This document shows positions 1 to 8,337 of a stretch of 20,216 bases of DNA, piece by piece. Origin of the DNA: Muribaculaceae bacterium (lineage in GTDB: Bacteria > Bacteroidota > Bacteroidia > Bacteroidales > Muribaculaceae). The stretch spans positions 1-20,216 of the forward strand of contig VSPO01000054.1 of NCBI GenBank assembly GCA_009775375.1. The letters run 5' to 3'. Below the pieces are notes generated by a model, which worked only from the letters and a program-made list of their open reading frames with translations, was not told the DNA's origin and ran no database searches. The number at the start of each line of letters is the position of its first letter. Position 1 is the first letter of the stretch. The position numbers and the translations under genes were made by a program.

Positions 1-6
1 TTTTTG

Positions 7-77
7 TTGCCTTGGAAAGACTCGAACTCTCACAAACGGAACCAGAATCCGGTGTGCTACCATTACACCACAAGGCA
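7..77 (-). tRNA. tRNA-Gln (anticodon CTG)
   Basis: Read on the minus strand, the sequence folds as a 71-base cloverleaf. The 7-bp acceptor stem is TGCCTTG/CAAGGCA with discriminator A, followed by T8. The D arm has a GTG/CAC stem around TAATGGTAG. The anticodon loop is TTCTGGT (anticodon CTG, glutamine), the variable loop is short, and the T arm is GAGAG-TTCGAGT-CTTTC. The 3' CCA is not encoded: after the discriminator comes C, then a run of A. The outermost anticodon-stem position is a C-U mismatch. No other tRNA is visible beside it. The fold and the TTCGAGT T-loop make the call firm; the glutamine assignment rests on the anticodon. Confidence 0.93.
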
Positions 78-128
78 ATTTCTATTTCTTAAGCGGAATC
101 TCTTTCCCGCCGTGTCGGTTTGACGGTG

Positions 129-160
129 CAAAATTAGTAGTTTCTTTTGAAACCGCCAAA
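129..160 (-). promoter_or_regulatory. Bacteroidetes-type promoter for tRNA-Gln
   Basis: On the minus strand TTTG (160-157) is followed after exactly 20 bases by TAATTTTG (136-129). This matches the TTTG / TAnnTTTG -33/-7 consensus of the Bacteroidetes primary sigma factor. The predicted transcription start lies roughly 45 bases upstream of the tRNA 5' end. Confidence 0.7.
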
Positions 161-273
161 CTTTTTTAGATAATTTTTTGAGCGGATGCATTTTTTATTT
201 TGAGAGATATCGGGAACTCGAAGTGTTGCAAAAAGTTAAAAGAGATAGCGAAAATAAACCTTCGGTTGCCATT

Positions 274-294
274 TTGTCTATAAAATACAGACAA
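274..294. repeat. Dyad TTGTCT-n9-AGACAA upstream of the His-rich gene
   Basis: Six-base perfect inverted arms (274-279 and 289-294) separated by nine A/T-rich bases end about 31 bases before the ATG at 326. It could be an operator or a hairpin in the 5' untranslated region. No consensus promoter was found in this gap, and a dyad this short can arise by chance. Confidence 0.3.
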
Positions 295-325
295 TCCAAA
301 AGTTTAACGCTAAAATGACAATGTT

Positions 326-763
326 ATGAGACGTATTGTTACCTCAATGATTCTCTCCTTCATATTGCTTTCAGGTTCCGGAGTGGCTTTTGCCCAACAC
401 GGACATGGCCGTCCGCATGGCAATGGCCATTATTCCGGAAAACACCATGGCAGACCAATAAGGTATCGTCATCGTCCGACTCCTCCGCCTCCCCGCCATC
501 ATTATCATCACGGCCCAATGCATCCGCCCGTAAATCTGGGGCATATGGTGGCTTACCTGACGCGTGGTTGCAGCGATGTGGCGGTATGGCAGATTGATTA
601 TGACACGTACATCGTCAAATATAGGAGAGGGAACAGGCTTTATACCCAACAGTTCTATCCTTACTATGATGAATATGCAAGCCCCAGCAGGATTTCTGTC
701 GGTTGGCGTCCCTCAAGCCCTTGGAATTTGATTCCGTCGATAAATCTCAATATCAACATATGA
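326..763 (+). CDS. Secreted His/Pro-rich protein of unknown function
   Basis: A 145-residue protein with a clear signal peptide: a short Arg-containing start, hydrophobic residues 8-22, and likely cleavage after the Ala of AFA-Q24. The mature N-terminal half is extremely rich in His, Pro and Gly. I count 13 histidines between residues 25 and 73, including HH and HHYHH clusters and a PPPP run. The C-terminal half (about 73-130) is different, Tyr-rich and probably folded (YLTRGCSDVAVWQIDYDTYIV), with a single Cys. It is predicted to be periplasmic or surface-exposed, and the His clusters suggest metal binding; that is inference from composition only. The gene stands alone, followed by a strong terminator. 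I do not recognise a named family. Confidence 0.8.
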   Translation: MRRIVTSMILSFILLSGSGVAFAQHGHGRPHGNGHYSGKHHGRPIRYRHRPTPPPPRHHYHHGPMHPPVNLGHMVAYLTRGCSDVAVWQIDYDTYIVKYRRGNRLYTQQFYPYYDEYASPSRISVGWRPSSPWNLIPSINLNINI

Positions 764-818
764 GCACAGGGGGCTTCCATATTGACATGCGTCGATTATG
801 ATTGCGATTGAAAATAAG

Positions 819-854
819 AAGGGGTCGGCATTTCCTAATGCCGACCCCTTTTAA
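819..854 (+). terminator. Rho-independent terminator after the His-rich gene
   Basis: A perfect 13-bp inverted repeat (AAGGGGTCGGCAT at 819-831, partner at 838-850) with a six-base loop, followed by TTAAA. On the minus strand the arm's AA end also gives a short T-rich flank, so it may work in both directions. It separates the upstream gene from uvrA. Confidence 0.85.
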
Positions 855-981
855 ATGAGTTGCAATACTGAGAATTACGTGTTTTTAAAATCTGATTTTC
901 AATAAAAAGGTTTGTTGCAACGTTATGTATTTATGGTGTTTTTCGTGATGTCCCCACGAGGGAATAACGATAAGATAAATT

Positions 982-3780
982 ATGAGTGAAAAAATAATCA
1001 ACATAAAGGGGGCAAGGGTCAATAATCTTAAGAATATCGACCTTTCGCTCCCATTGAATAATTTTATAGTAATAACGGGAGTCAGCGGATCAGGGAAATC
1101 TTCGCTGGCTTTCGACACGCTTTATGCCGAGGGCCAGCGCAGATACGTGGAGAGCCTTTCTGCATACGCCCGTCAGTTTCTTGGCCGTATGGCAAAGCCG
1201 GAATGCGACTACATCACGGGGCTTCCTCCCGCGATTGCCATAGAGCAAAAGGTCGTCACGCGAAATCCGAGAAGCACGGTCGGGACGTCGACAGAAATCT
1301 ACGACTATTTGAGGATGCTTTTCGCCAGAGTGGGGCACACGTATTCCCCATTGACAGGCAGGGAAGTAAAGAAACATACTATCGAAGACATAGTCTCGAC
1401 TGTCTTGTCGTATCCGGAGGGGACAAGGGCGGCTGTGCTTGTGGATATAAACGTGCCGGAGTCGCGCACGATGAAGGACCAGCTCGCGATATATCTCAAA
1501 GAGGGATATTCTCGCGTAGAACGTGGCGGAGAATTCATCGACATCCAGCAGCTGCTTGAGTCATCCGGGGATGAAGATATCGAGGGCTGTCGTCTTTTGA
1601 TCGACAGGCTAACCGTGTCGACCGACAAAGAGGAGGTGTCGCGACTGACAGACTCCGTGGAGACGGCGTATTTCGAGGGTCACGACCAATGCCTGATAAA
1701 AGTATGGGCGGAAGACGGGAGCCATGAGCATTCGTTTTCGAGAAAATTCTCGGCAGACGGGCATGAATTCAGAGAGCCCACCGACCTGATGTTTAATTTC
1801 AATAGCCCTTATGGAGCATGTCCGGTGTGTGAAGGTTTTGGGAAGGTCATGGGCATATCGGAGGATCTTGTCGTCCCCGACAAGACGTTGTCTGTCTATC
1901 AGGATGCCGTGCAATGCTGGCGGGGCGAGAAGATGAGCGAGTGGAAACGCCATTTGATTCATATTTCTTCGAAATTCAGTTTCCCGATCCATACTCCTTA
2001 TATAGAGCTGACGCCGGAAGAGAAGAAATTCCTTTGGGACGGCAACGGCGCATGGGAGGGCATCAACGGGTTTTTCAGATGGGTGGATGAGAATCAATAC
2101 AAGATTCAATACCGTGTGCTAAAGGCGCGTTATCGCGGGAAGACGGTCTGCCCGGAATGTCATGGCTCCCGGCTTCATGCCGATGTGGAGAACGTGAAAA
2201 TCGACGGGCGCACCATAACGGAGCTTGTCAGGATTCCCGTGACTGAATTGAGAAGACTCTTTGCCGAGCTAAAGTTGCCTGAATCGGATGCAATTATAGC
2301 AAAGAGGCTGCTGACGGAAATCAACAACCGTCTGGAGTTTCTTGATGAGGTAGGGCTTGGCTATCTGACTCTCGACAGATTGTCTTCGTCGTTGTCGGGC
2401 GGAGAAAGCCAGAGAATAAATCTTGCCACGTCGCTTGGCTCATCGCTTGTCGGCTCACTATACATCCTTGACGAGCCGAGCATCGGGCTTCATTCACGCG
2501 ACACGCAAAGGCTCATTACAGTGCTGCGCAGGCTTCAACAGATAGGCAACACAGTGGTGGTGGTGGAGCATGACGAGGAAATCATGCTTGCGGCCGACTA
2601 CATCGTGGATATAGGCAAAGATGCCGGACGGCTCGGAGGCAACGTCATATACCAGGGAAACCTCAAGGAGACTTTGGAATCCGGAGAGGCCTCGGATTCC
2701 TACACGGTGGATTATCTTAGAGGCAATCGCAAGATTGAGTATCCCTCTCTCCGCAGACCGTGGAAAAATTATATTGAAGTTGTCGGTGCGCAGGAAAACA
2801 ATCTTAAGAACATAGATGTCAAATTCCCTTTGGGGGTAATGACGGTGGTCTCCGGAGTCAGCGGTTCCGGAAAGTCTACTCTTGTGAGGGAGATATTGTA
2901 TAAGGCATTGTCGCGCCATCTTGGAGAGGCTACGGACTCCCCCGGTTGCCACCGTTGTCTTCAGGGCGATCTCTCGCTCGTGAAGGCCGTGGAATTTGTC
3001 GACCAGAATCCAATCGGGACGTCCTCCCGCTCGAATCCCGCCACCTACCTTAAGGCTTTTGACGAAATAAGAAAACTTTTCGCGGAGCAGCAGCTCTCGA
3101 AGCAAATGGGATTCACGCCATCTTATTTCTCATTCAATTCCGAAGGAGGAAGATGTGAGGAATGCAAGGGGGAAGGGACAATAACCATCCCAATGCAGTT
3201 TATGGCCGATATCCAAGTAGAGTGTGAAGTATGCCACGGCAAGCGATACAAACAAGAGGTGCTTGATGTCTTATATCGAGGTAAAAGCATTTATGATTTC
3301 CTCGACATGACAATCAACCAGGCAATCGAATTTCTTGAAGAGGAACCCGGTACGCTTGAGAAAAGGATAATCAAGAAACTCCGCCCATTGAAAGATGTCG
3401 GTCTGGGCTATATCAAGCTCGGGCAAAGTTCATCCACATTGTCGGGGGGAGAAAATCAGAGAGTGAAGCTTGCATACTATATATCGCAGGAAAACCTTGA
3501 CCATACGCTGTTTATATTCGATGAGCCTACGACAGGATTGCATTTCCACGACATTGCGACGCTTCTTCAGTCGCTCAATGCATTAATCGCTAAAGGACAC
3601 AGCGTCATTATCATTGAGCATAACATGGACATGATCAAATCAGCCGACTGGGTGATCGATGTCGGCCCCGAAGGAGGGGAGAACGGAGGCAACATAGTAG
3701 TGGCAGGCACGCCCGAGACCGTTGCTGAATGCTCAGAGTCATATACGGGAAAGTATCTAAAATCAAAACTGACTCATTGA
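982..3780 (+). CDS. uvrA: Excinuclease ABC subunit A (UvrA)
   Basis: 932 residues, close to the usual length of about 940. UvrA is the damage-sensing ATPase of nucleotide excision repair: with UvrB it scans DNA for bulky lesions and loads UvrB for incision by UvrC. Both ABC modules are visible: Walker A GVSGSGKSS (33-41) with signature LSGGESQR and Walker B LYILDEPSIGLH; then Walker A GVSGSGKST (625-633) with signature LSGGENQR and LFIFDEPTTGLH. The first module contains the CPVC (280-283) and CPEC (390-393) insertion cysteines. The zinc finger of the second module has the exact C725-X2-C728-X19-C748-X2-C751 spacing. The ATG at 982 opens directly on the conserved IINIKGARVNNLKNI start. The ATPase and zinc motifs are intact. 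The downstream lipoprotein gene starts one base after the stop. Confidence 0.98.
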   Translation: MSEKIINIKGARVNNLKNIDLSLPLNNFIVITGVSGSGKSSLAFDTLYAEGQRRYVESLSAYARQFLGRMAKPECDYITGLPPAIAIEQKVVTRNPRSTVGTSTEIYDYLRMLFARVGHTYSPLTGREVKKHTIEDIVSTVLSYPEGTRAAVLVDINVPESRTMKDQLAIYLKEGYSRVERGGEFIDIQQLLESSGDEDIEGCRLLIDRLTVSTDKEEVSRLTDSVETAYFEGHDQCLIKVWAEDGSHEHSFSRKFSADGHEFREPTDLMFNFNSPYGACPVCEGFGKVMGISEDLVVPDKTLSVYQDAVQCWRGEKMSEWKRHLIHISSKFSFPIHTPYIELTPEEKKFLWDGNGAWEGINGFFRWVDENQYKIQYRVLKARYRGKTVCPECHGSRLHADVENVKIDGRTITELVRIPVTELRRLFAELKLPESDAIIAKRLLTEINNRLEFLDEVGLGYLTLDRLSSSLSGGESQRINLATSLGSSLVGSLYILDEPSIGLHSRDTQRLITVLRRLQQIGNTVVVVEHDEEIMLAADYIVDIGKDAGRLGGNVIYQGNLKETLESGEASDSYTVDYLRGNRKIEYPSLRRPWKNYIEVVGAQENNLKNIDVKFPLGVMTVVSGVSGSGKSTLVREILYKALSRHLGEATDSPGCHRCLQGDLSLVKAVEFVDQNPIGTSSRSNPATYLKAFDEIRKLFAEQQLSKQMGFTPSYFSFNSEGGRCEECKGEGTITIPMQFMADIQVECEVCHGKRYKQEVLDVLYRGKSIYDFLDMTINQAIEFLEEEPGTLEKRIIKKLRPLKDVGLGYIKLGQSSSTLSGGENQRVKLAYYISQENLDHTLFIFDEPTTGLHFHDIATLLQSLNALIAKGHSVIIIEHNMDMIKSADWVIDVGPEGGENGGNIVVAGTPETVAECSESYTGKYLKSKLTH

Positions 3781-3781
3781 T

Positions 3782-4219
3782 ATGAACGGCAACCGAATTA
3801 TCAAAGCCATATATGTGGCGGCATTGGGATTCGGATCCCTTTTGCCGTTTTCGTCGTGTGGCAATGTAAAGACCGACAACGGCGAAGCCATGGCCGACCA
3901 ATTGTTTGAGAAGAGTGCCAATGTCATCAAAGGATACACCGACAGCCTTGCCAACGTGGCCGACAGTGCCACGTTGAGAAGGCTGAAAGATGGTTTTAAT
4001 GAGAAGATGTCGAAAATCAATTTTCAGTTCCCCGCCGACACCGACCTTAAATTGTCGGAGGAGGAGAATGATTCTTTGATACGACTAATCGACAGGCTCG
4101 TCGAAACGATAAGGGAGAAGGAAGCAGCTTTGGTAAAAGACAGCATTTGCAATCCATTGCCCGGCGACAGCACGCTTGTCAGCAGCTTAACACCTCCATC
4201 TCGCAACGCGAGCAATTGA
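3782..4219 (+). CDS. Small hypothetical lipoprotein downstream of uvrA
   Basis: 145 residues. The N-terminus (NRIIK, then a hydrophobic stretch, then LPFSSC26) reads as a lipoprotein signal with Cys26 as the lipidated residue. The mature part is polar, charged and probably helical, with heptad-like Leu/Ile spacing at about 90-120 (SLIRLIDRLVETIREKEAAL); no catalytic motif stands out. The start codon lies one base after the uvrA stop (TGATATG), so the two are probably co-transcribed and translationally coupled. This need not mean a role in DNA repair. Its last 41 bases overlap the 3' end of the convergent U32 gene. I do not recognise the family. Confidence 0.72.
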   Translation: MNGNRIIKAIYVAALGFGSLLPFSSCGNVKTDNGEAMADQLFEKSANVIKGYTDSLANVADSATLRRLKDGFNEKMSKINFQFPADTDLKLSEEENDSLIRLIDRLVETIREKEAALVKDSICNPLPGDSTLVSSLTPPSRNASN

Positions 4220-5960
4220 AATTCAATTCATATTGATTTTTTGCTCCTTTAAGAAACAAGGGTTCTGGCAACGACCGGAGCCCTTTTTCTTTTTTACACA
4301 TTCCCAATTCCCGGAGAATGCAGTGGCGGGTGGTCATAACGACTGTGGAGGCCTGTGTTTTCACTCCCGCAGTCTCCAGTGCAGGTTCAATTTTTTCCAC
4401 GCCATGATCCATGTAGAATGATATAGCCATATTATTGGCAACATTGTCGTTGAAACGAAGCTCTTTGGAAGGGAAGACGGCATTGAGGTTTTCCTGGTGG
4501 CGCATGTCGAAGCGATATGTCGTCTTGTTTGTCTGGTCGAGGAGCGAGACCAACTCCCTTCGAAGCCTTGAGATTTCCGACAGGGGGATAAAGCTGTCGG
4601 CTGGTAATGACGATGAATAAGAAAGAAGCTTGTAGCTTGTGTTGCCAAGCTTTGCGAATTCCTTTGAATAATCCATGGCTTTGTTGGCTTTGGCCGGGGC
4701 TATGTCAAAGGGGATTTTAATCGATACGCCTCTTTCATCCTTTGCGCTGACGCCGCTGCACGACATTTCTACGTCTATTCCAATCTTCCTTTCAGCTGTC
4801 TTCTTAGCCATGGTCTTTTGCCATTCCACGTCAAACGTGCGATGGATGGCGCTCCCTTTAGGTATTGAAACTTTTCTCCCGGGGACGATTCTTCCATGCT
4901 CGATTTTATTGACGTTGACCCCTTGATAGTTTCCGTCATTGTCAAAGAAACTGATGCCATCGCCATTGTTAAGGCTGTTGATGTCGCTGATTGTTTCCCC
5001 CATTGATTTTGGTGTCAACAGTGATGCTATGGAGATAGGTCGGCGTTGCTTTAGGAAATAGTCCGTGAATCCACGGTTGAAACTCTTTTCCGGATTTGGA
5101 ATGAAGGAAATGTCGCTCTTTCCGAAAGAACTCCGATGGAAGCACCCTCCACTGTTGCTGACGATATTATCGAGAAGCAGATTGTAGAGGGAAGTGATGT
5201 TTTTGACATAGTCCATGTCTTTCAGTCTTCCCTCGATTTTAAACGAGCTGACCCCTGCCTCAATCAGGTCGGGCATCAATGCGGAAGCATTGAAATCACG
5301 CAGGGATAAGAGATGTCGGTCGCGGGCTATGACATTTCCCTCTGCATCCATAAGGGAAAAGGGCAATCTGCAGATTTGGGCGCATTCCCCACGGTTGGCG
5401 CTTCTTCCCGTAGAGGCGCAACTTGCGCTGCATTTGCCTGAATAGCTGACGCACAATGCGCCATGAACGAAGCATTCCACAGGAACATCCACTGCGTCGG
5501 ATATTTCTGCTATCTCTTTCAACGACAGCTCTCGTGCGAGAACGAGTTGAGAAAATCCTGCCTCCTGAAGAAACCTTGCTTTTTCAGGCGTGCGGATATC
5601 GCATTGTGTGCTCGCATGAAGCGCAATCGGGGGTAGCGACATTCTCAGCATTCCCATGTCTTGCACGATAAGGGCATCCACTCCTATATGGTATAAATCC
5701 CGGCATAGACGTTCCACGGTCTTGATTTCGCTGTCGTAGATAATAGTATTGACAGTGACATAGACCTTTGAGCGGAATTTATGAGCATAGTCCACCACCT
5801 CCGCTATGTCGTCGAGAGAGTTGGCGGCGGCTTTCCTTGCTCCATGGCTCGTCGCTCCTATATATACCGCGTCGGCACCATGCCTGACGGCTTCTATCGC
5901 AATAGCCGCGTTAGCGGCGGGAGAGAGCAGTTCGAGCCCTCTTCGTTTCCTGTTTACCAT
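4179..5960 (-). CDS. U32-family protein (RlhA/TrhP-like RNA hydroxylation relative)
   Basis: 593 residues. The N-terminus (LELLSPAANAAIAIEAVRHGADAVYIG) is the characteristic start of the U32 'peptidase' TIM-barrel domain. The family signature is complete: ECFVHGALC(162-170)xxxSGKC177, then C181, C193 and C197, followed by the SLRDF...GVSSFKIEGRLKDMDYV block. Characterised bacterial members (E. coli RlhA/YdcP and TrhP/YegQ) hydroxylate a 23S rRNA cytidine or tRNA uridine 34, and are linked to prephenate and Fe-S cluster assembly; the cysteines are thought to bind the cluster. A C-terminal extension ends in a second cysteine set (HCILRELGMC, then NCSRCEM). The length is nearer RlhA than the shorter TrhP, but I cannot tell which substrate applies. 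The gene follows the PurF-like gene with a 21-base gap, so they are probably co-transcribed. Its 3' end overlaps the uvrA-operon lipoprotein gene by 41 bases. Confidence 0.9.
   Translation of the reverse strand: MVNRKRRGLELLSPAANAAIAIEAVRHGADAVYIGATSHGARKAAANSLDDIAEVVDYAHKFRSKVYVTVNTIIYDSEIKTVERLCRDLYHIGVDALIVQDMGMLRMSLPPIALHASTQCDIRTPEKARFLQEAGFSQLVLARELSLKEIAEISDAVDVPVECFVHGALCVSYSGKCSASCASTGRSANRGECAQICRLPFSLMDAEGNVIARDRHLLSLRDFNASALMPDLIEAGVSSFKIEGRLKDMDYVKNITSLYNLLLDNIVSNSGGCFHRSSFGKSDISFIPNPEKSFNRGFTDYFLKQRRPISIASLLTPKSMGETISDINSLNNGDGISFFDNDGNYQGVNVNKIEHGRIVPGRKVSIPKGSAIHRTFDVEWQKTMAKKTAERKIGIDVEMSCSGVSAKDERGVSIKIPFDIAPAKANKAMDYSKEFAKLGNTSYKLLSYSSSLPADSFIPLSEISRLRRELVSLLDQTNKTTYRFDMRHQENLNAVFPSKELRFNDNVANNMAISFYMDHGVEKIEPALETAGVKTQASTVVMTTRHCILRELGMCKKEKGLRSLPEPLFLKGAKNQYELNFNCSRCEMEVLSC
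4258..4296 (+). terminator. Terminator of the uvrA-lipoprotein operon, inside the convergent gene
   Basis: AAGGGTTCTGG (4258-4268) pairs with CCGGAGCCCTT (4275-4285) as an 11-bp stem with two G-U pairs and a six-base loop. A long T-rich tract follows (4284-4296, TTTTTC then TTTTTT). It lies 38 bases after the lipoprotein stop, but within the C-terminal codons of the minus-strand U32 gene. Confidence 0.8.
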
Positions 5961-5981
5961 GAGTCGCGAAAGGGGAGGTTT

Positions 5982-7781
5982 TTATCGTTTGTCGGCTTTC
6001 CCCTCATAATAGTTAACGAAAGCCTGGCAGATTTTTGCATATGCTCCTGATGTGGGATAATTGCCGGAGAAGCACCAATCGCCTGTATGGTCGGGAATTG
6101 CCATGCGCAAATCCTCCATACTGAGATAGACCACCTTGATTTTGGCTTTACAATTGTCGGGGGTGACCATTCTTGCAATCTCTTCGGATATTGCATGTCC
6201 CGACATCTGCGCGTAAAGGAGACGGACAAAGTTTTTCGTCCGCTGCTTTTTCTCAAGAGAAAGTTTGCTTTGACGATAAATCTCATCGAGAATCTCGCCT
6301 TTACCTTCCCTCGTGGCGATATTGACGGCGGCTCTGAAGGCTATAAGTTCGCCGAGCCGCGACATGTCGATTCCATAAAAATCCGGATACCTCACCTGCG
6401 GAGTGCAGGAGACTACTACGATTTCCTTCGGGTTGTATGTGTCGAGAATTGAGATCACCGACGATTTCAGAGTTGTGCCTCTGACGATGCTGTCGTCAAC
6501 AATGACGATTCTGTTTATCCCTTCAGGAAGCTGGGGAATCATCTTTATGTAGCTTTTTTCTACGAGGTTTTCTCTTCCTTTCTCTGTGGATATAAATGTC
6601 CGCAGGGCTTTCCCTTTCTCAATCAGCCTTCCGAAATTCACCTTCTTTCCATCTTTTCTCAAAAGCACGTGAGGGGAATACTTTTCAGAATAGTCTCCTG
6701 CGAGGCTTTGGGCATCGACCGGAAGGGCGACGTCAGCAAAGTGGGCCACCATTCCAAGGAATGCTGATCGCGCGGAGGCCGGCACGAATGAAAAGAACGT
6801 ATCTTCCACGTCATGGTTGCCTATTTCTTCCACATGCTGGGCGAGAAGGTTGCCGAGTTTCTCGCGTTCCAGAGTGATTTCTCCGCCATCGGCCCTGGAG
6901 AAATAAATTCTTTCAAAAACGCACTCCCTTATAGGCTTCTGCTCAATAACTCTCTTGAATGATATTTTCCCTTCATTGTTGACTTTGATCATCACTCCCG
7001 GCATGAGCTGCCTGATTTCCGAGGGATCGATACCTGCCGATAGTGAGATGGCGGATTTTTCGCTTGCAACAACCACCTTCTCGTCGTCGGCATACCAGAA
7101 TGCCGGCCTTATCCCGTGGGAATCCCTGACGGCCCACCATTCCCCGTTTGTGTTTATCCCACAAATGACGAATCCTCCGTCCCATTTTGGGGATGTTGCT
7201 TCGAGTGCGGTTTCAGTGTTGAGTCTTTTCCCCTCTTTGTCCCATGTATGATAGGCAATATGCTTAAGAAGCACGTGGGTGTCGGCTTGTGGGTTTGACT
7301 CCACGCCTTTTTTGTCGAGCCAATCATATATTTCGGAGGTGTTGATGAGATGAAAATTGCCGCATATCATCAATGACTCTGGATTATCTCCCTGATGATC
7401 GTGGCGGAAGGGATGAAGGAAACACTCCCCGGTCAGTCCGGTCGTGCTATAGCGCACGTGGCCAAGCATGAGGTCGCCATAGAAAGGCATTTCCGAAGAT
7501 CCCCATTCACGTTCGGAGGCTATCTCCTTCTCGATTCTTGCTGAAATTTTTTCTACGGCATCAGCCCCTTCCTGTTTCATCTGGAAGACGCGCGGAGCCC
7601 TCCCTGCAATGTCAATACATCCTATGCCGGCTCCGTCCTGCCCGCGGTTGTATTGCCTGACAAGCATTTTTTCAAGAAGATGCAGGCCATAGAAAGCGTC
7701 GCCATACCGTTGCTGGAAATGCTCTTTCGATTTCAACAGCCTGACCATCGCAACTCCACATTCGTGTTTCACAAAGTCCAT
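5982..7781 (-). CDS. PurF-like amidophosphoribosyltransferase (long form)
   Basis: 599 residues. The order is class II glutamine amidotransferase, then phosphoribosyltransferase, as in PurF, which makes 5-phosphoribosylamine from PRPP and glutamine in the first step of purine synthesis. The N-terminal nucleophile is Cys8 (KHECGVAM), implying removal of a seven-residue propeptide. Further glutaminase motifs are YNRGQDGAGIG, GHVRYSTTG, ICGNFHLIN and RDSHGIRP. The PRPP loop VDDSIVRGTT is at about 428-437. The protein is roughly 100 residues longer than ordinary PurF, with extra sequence around 290-400 and a C-terminal tail (about 500-599, ending CFSGNYPTSGAYAKICQAFVNYYEG). From memory, Bacteroidales carry such a long paralogue besides ordinary PurF, so the exact reaction is uncertain; I leave the symbol empty. 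It heads a two-gene unit with the U32 gene. No consensus promoter is seen in the short gap to the smpB terminator. Confidence 0.88.
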   Translation of the reverse strand: MDFVKHECGVAMVRLLKSKEHFQQRYGDAFYGLHLLEKMLVRQYNRGQDGAGIGCIDIAGRAPRVFQMKQEGADAVEKISARIEKEIASEREWGSSEMPFYGDLMLGHVRYSTTGLTGECFLHPFRHDHQGDNPESLMICGNFHLINTSEIYDWLDKKGVESNPQADTHVLLKHIAYHTWDKEGKRLNTETALEATSPKWDGGFVICGINTNGEWWAVRDSHGIRPAFWYADDEKVVVASEKSAISLSAGIDPSEIRQLMPGVMIKVNNEGKISFKRVIEQKPIRECVFERIYFSRADGGEITLEREKLGNLLAQHVEEIGNHDVEDTFFSFVPASARSAFLGMVAHFADVALPVDAQSLAGDYSEKYSPHVLLRKDGKKVNFGRLIEKGKALRTFISTEKGRENLVEKSYIKMIPQLPEGINRIVIVDDSIVRGTTLKSSVISILDTYNPKEIVVVSCTPQVRYPDFYGIDMSRLGELIAFRAAVNIATREGKGEILDEIYRQSKLSLEKKQRTKNFVRLLYAQMSGHAISEEIARMVTPDNCKAKIKVVYLSMEDLRMAIPDHTGDWCFSGNYPTSGAYAKICQAFVNYYEGKADKR

Positions 7782-7829
7782 ATTTTTTTTACCTTTAAAC
7801 TTAAGTTTCTACCTATGATTGCTAAAAGG

Positions 7830-7871
7830 CAAGCGTCCGGGGAGAGCTGTTGAACTCTACCCGGACGCTTG
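7830..7871 (-). terminator. Terminator of the Yip1-like/smpB operon
   Basis: A perfect 12-bp stem (CAAGCGTCCGGG and its complement, 7830-7841 and 7860-7871) extends through one mismatch into an inner AGAG/CTCT stem. On the minus strand it begins three bases after the smpB stop and is followed by CCTTTT. Its arms lie between smpB and the PurF-like gene, and it should insulate the latter. Confidence 0.85.
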
Positions 7872-7873
7872 TC

Positions 7874-8326
7874 CTATCTCTTAAACATTCTGTCGATGTC
7901 CCGGCGGTCTTCCCGCTCTTTTATCGTTTGCCGTTTGTCGTATTCCTTCTTGCCCTTACCTATGCCGATTACTATTTTTGCGTATCCTTTTTCATTGATG
8001 AATATTCTCAAAGGCACGATAGTGAACCCGGCGTCGCTGCTTTGCTTGGCAATTTTGGCGATCTCTTTTTTGGAGAGGAGAAGCTTTCTGTCTCTGCGGG
8101 ATTCGTGATTGTTGTAGGAGCCATAGAAATACTCGGAGACGTGCATTCCCTTGACCCAAACCTCGCCATGGTCAACGACACAATAGCTGTCGGTCAGATT
8201 GGCTCTCCCTTCCCTGATCGATTTTATTTCCGTGCCGGTCAAGACCATCCCGGCTGTATATGTGTCTCCAATCTCGTAATTGAAGTGGGCTTTCTTATTT
8301 TTTATATTGACCTGATTCGCTTTCAT
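7874..8326 (-). CDS. smpB: SsrA-binding protein SmpB
   Basis: 150 residues, the normal length. SmpB binds tmRNA and brings it to ribosomes stalled on broken messages, so the nascent chain is tagged and the ribosome released. Recognisable family blocks are: NKKAHFNYEIGDTYTAGMVLTGTEIKSIREG near the N-terminus, GEVWVKGMHVSEY, the RDRKLLLSKKEI block, the KGYAKIVIGIGKGKKEYDKR region, and a basic C-terminal tail (DRRDIDRMFKR), which enters the mRNA channel in characterised SmpB. The start MKANQVNIKNKKA fits the family. The gene lies 11 bases after the Yip1-like gene and so is probably transcribed from that gene's promoter; a strong terminator follows directly. The tmRNA gene is not in the window. 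Confidence 0.97.
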   Translation of the reverse strand: MKANQVNIKNKKAHFNYEIGDTYTAGMVLTGTEIKSIREGRANLTDSYCVVDHGEVWVKGMHVSEYFYGSYNNHESRRDRKLLLSKKEIAKIAKQSSDAGFTIVPLRIFINEKGYAKIVIGIGKGKKEYDKRQTIKEREDRRDIDRMFKR

Positions 8327-8337
8327 AGCAATGTTGT

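Noticed and set aside
2494..3105. 203-codon minus-strand open frame antisense to uvrA
   Set aside because: Wholly within the intact uvrA gene, with no family resemblance and no promoter.
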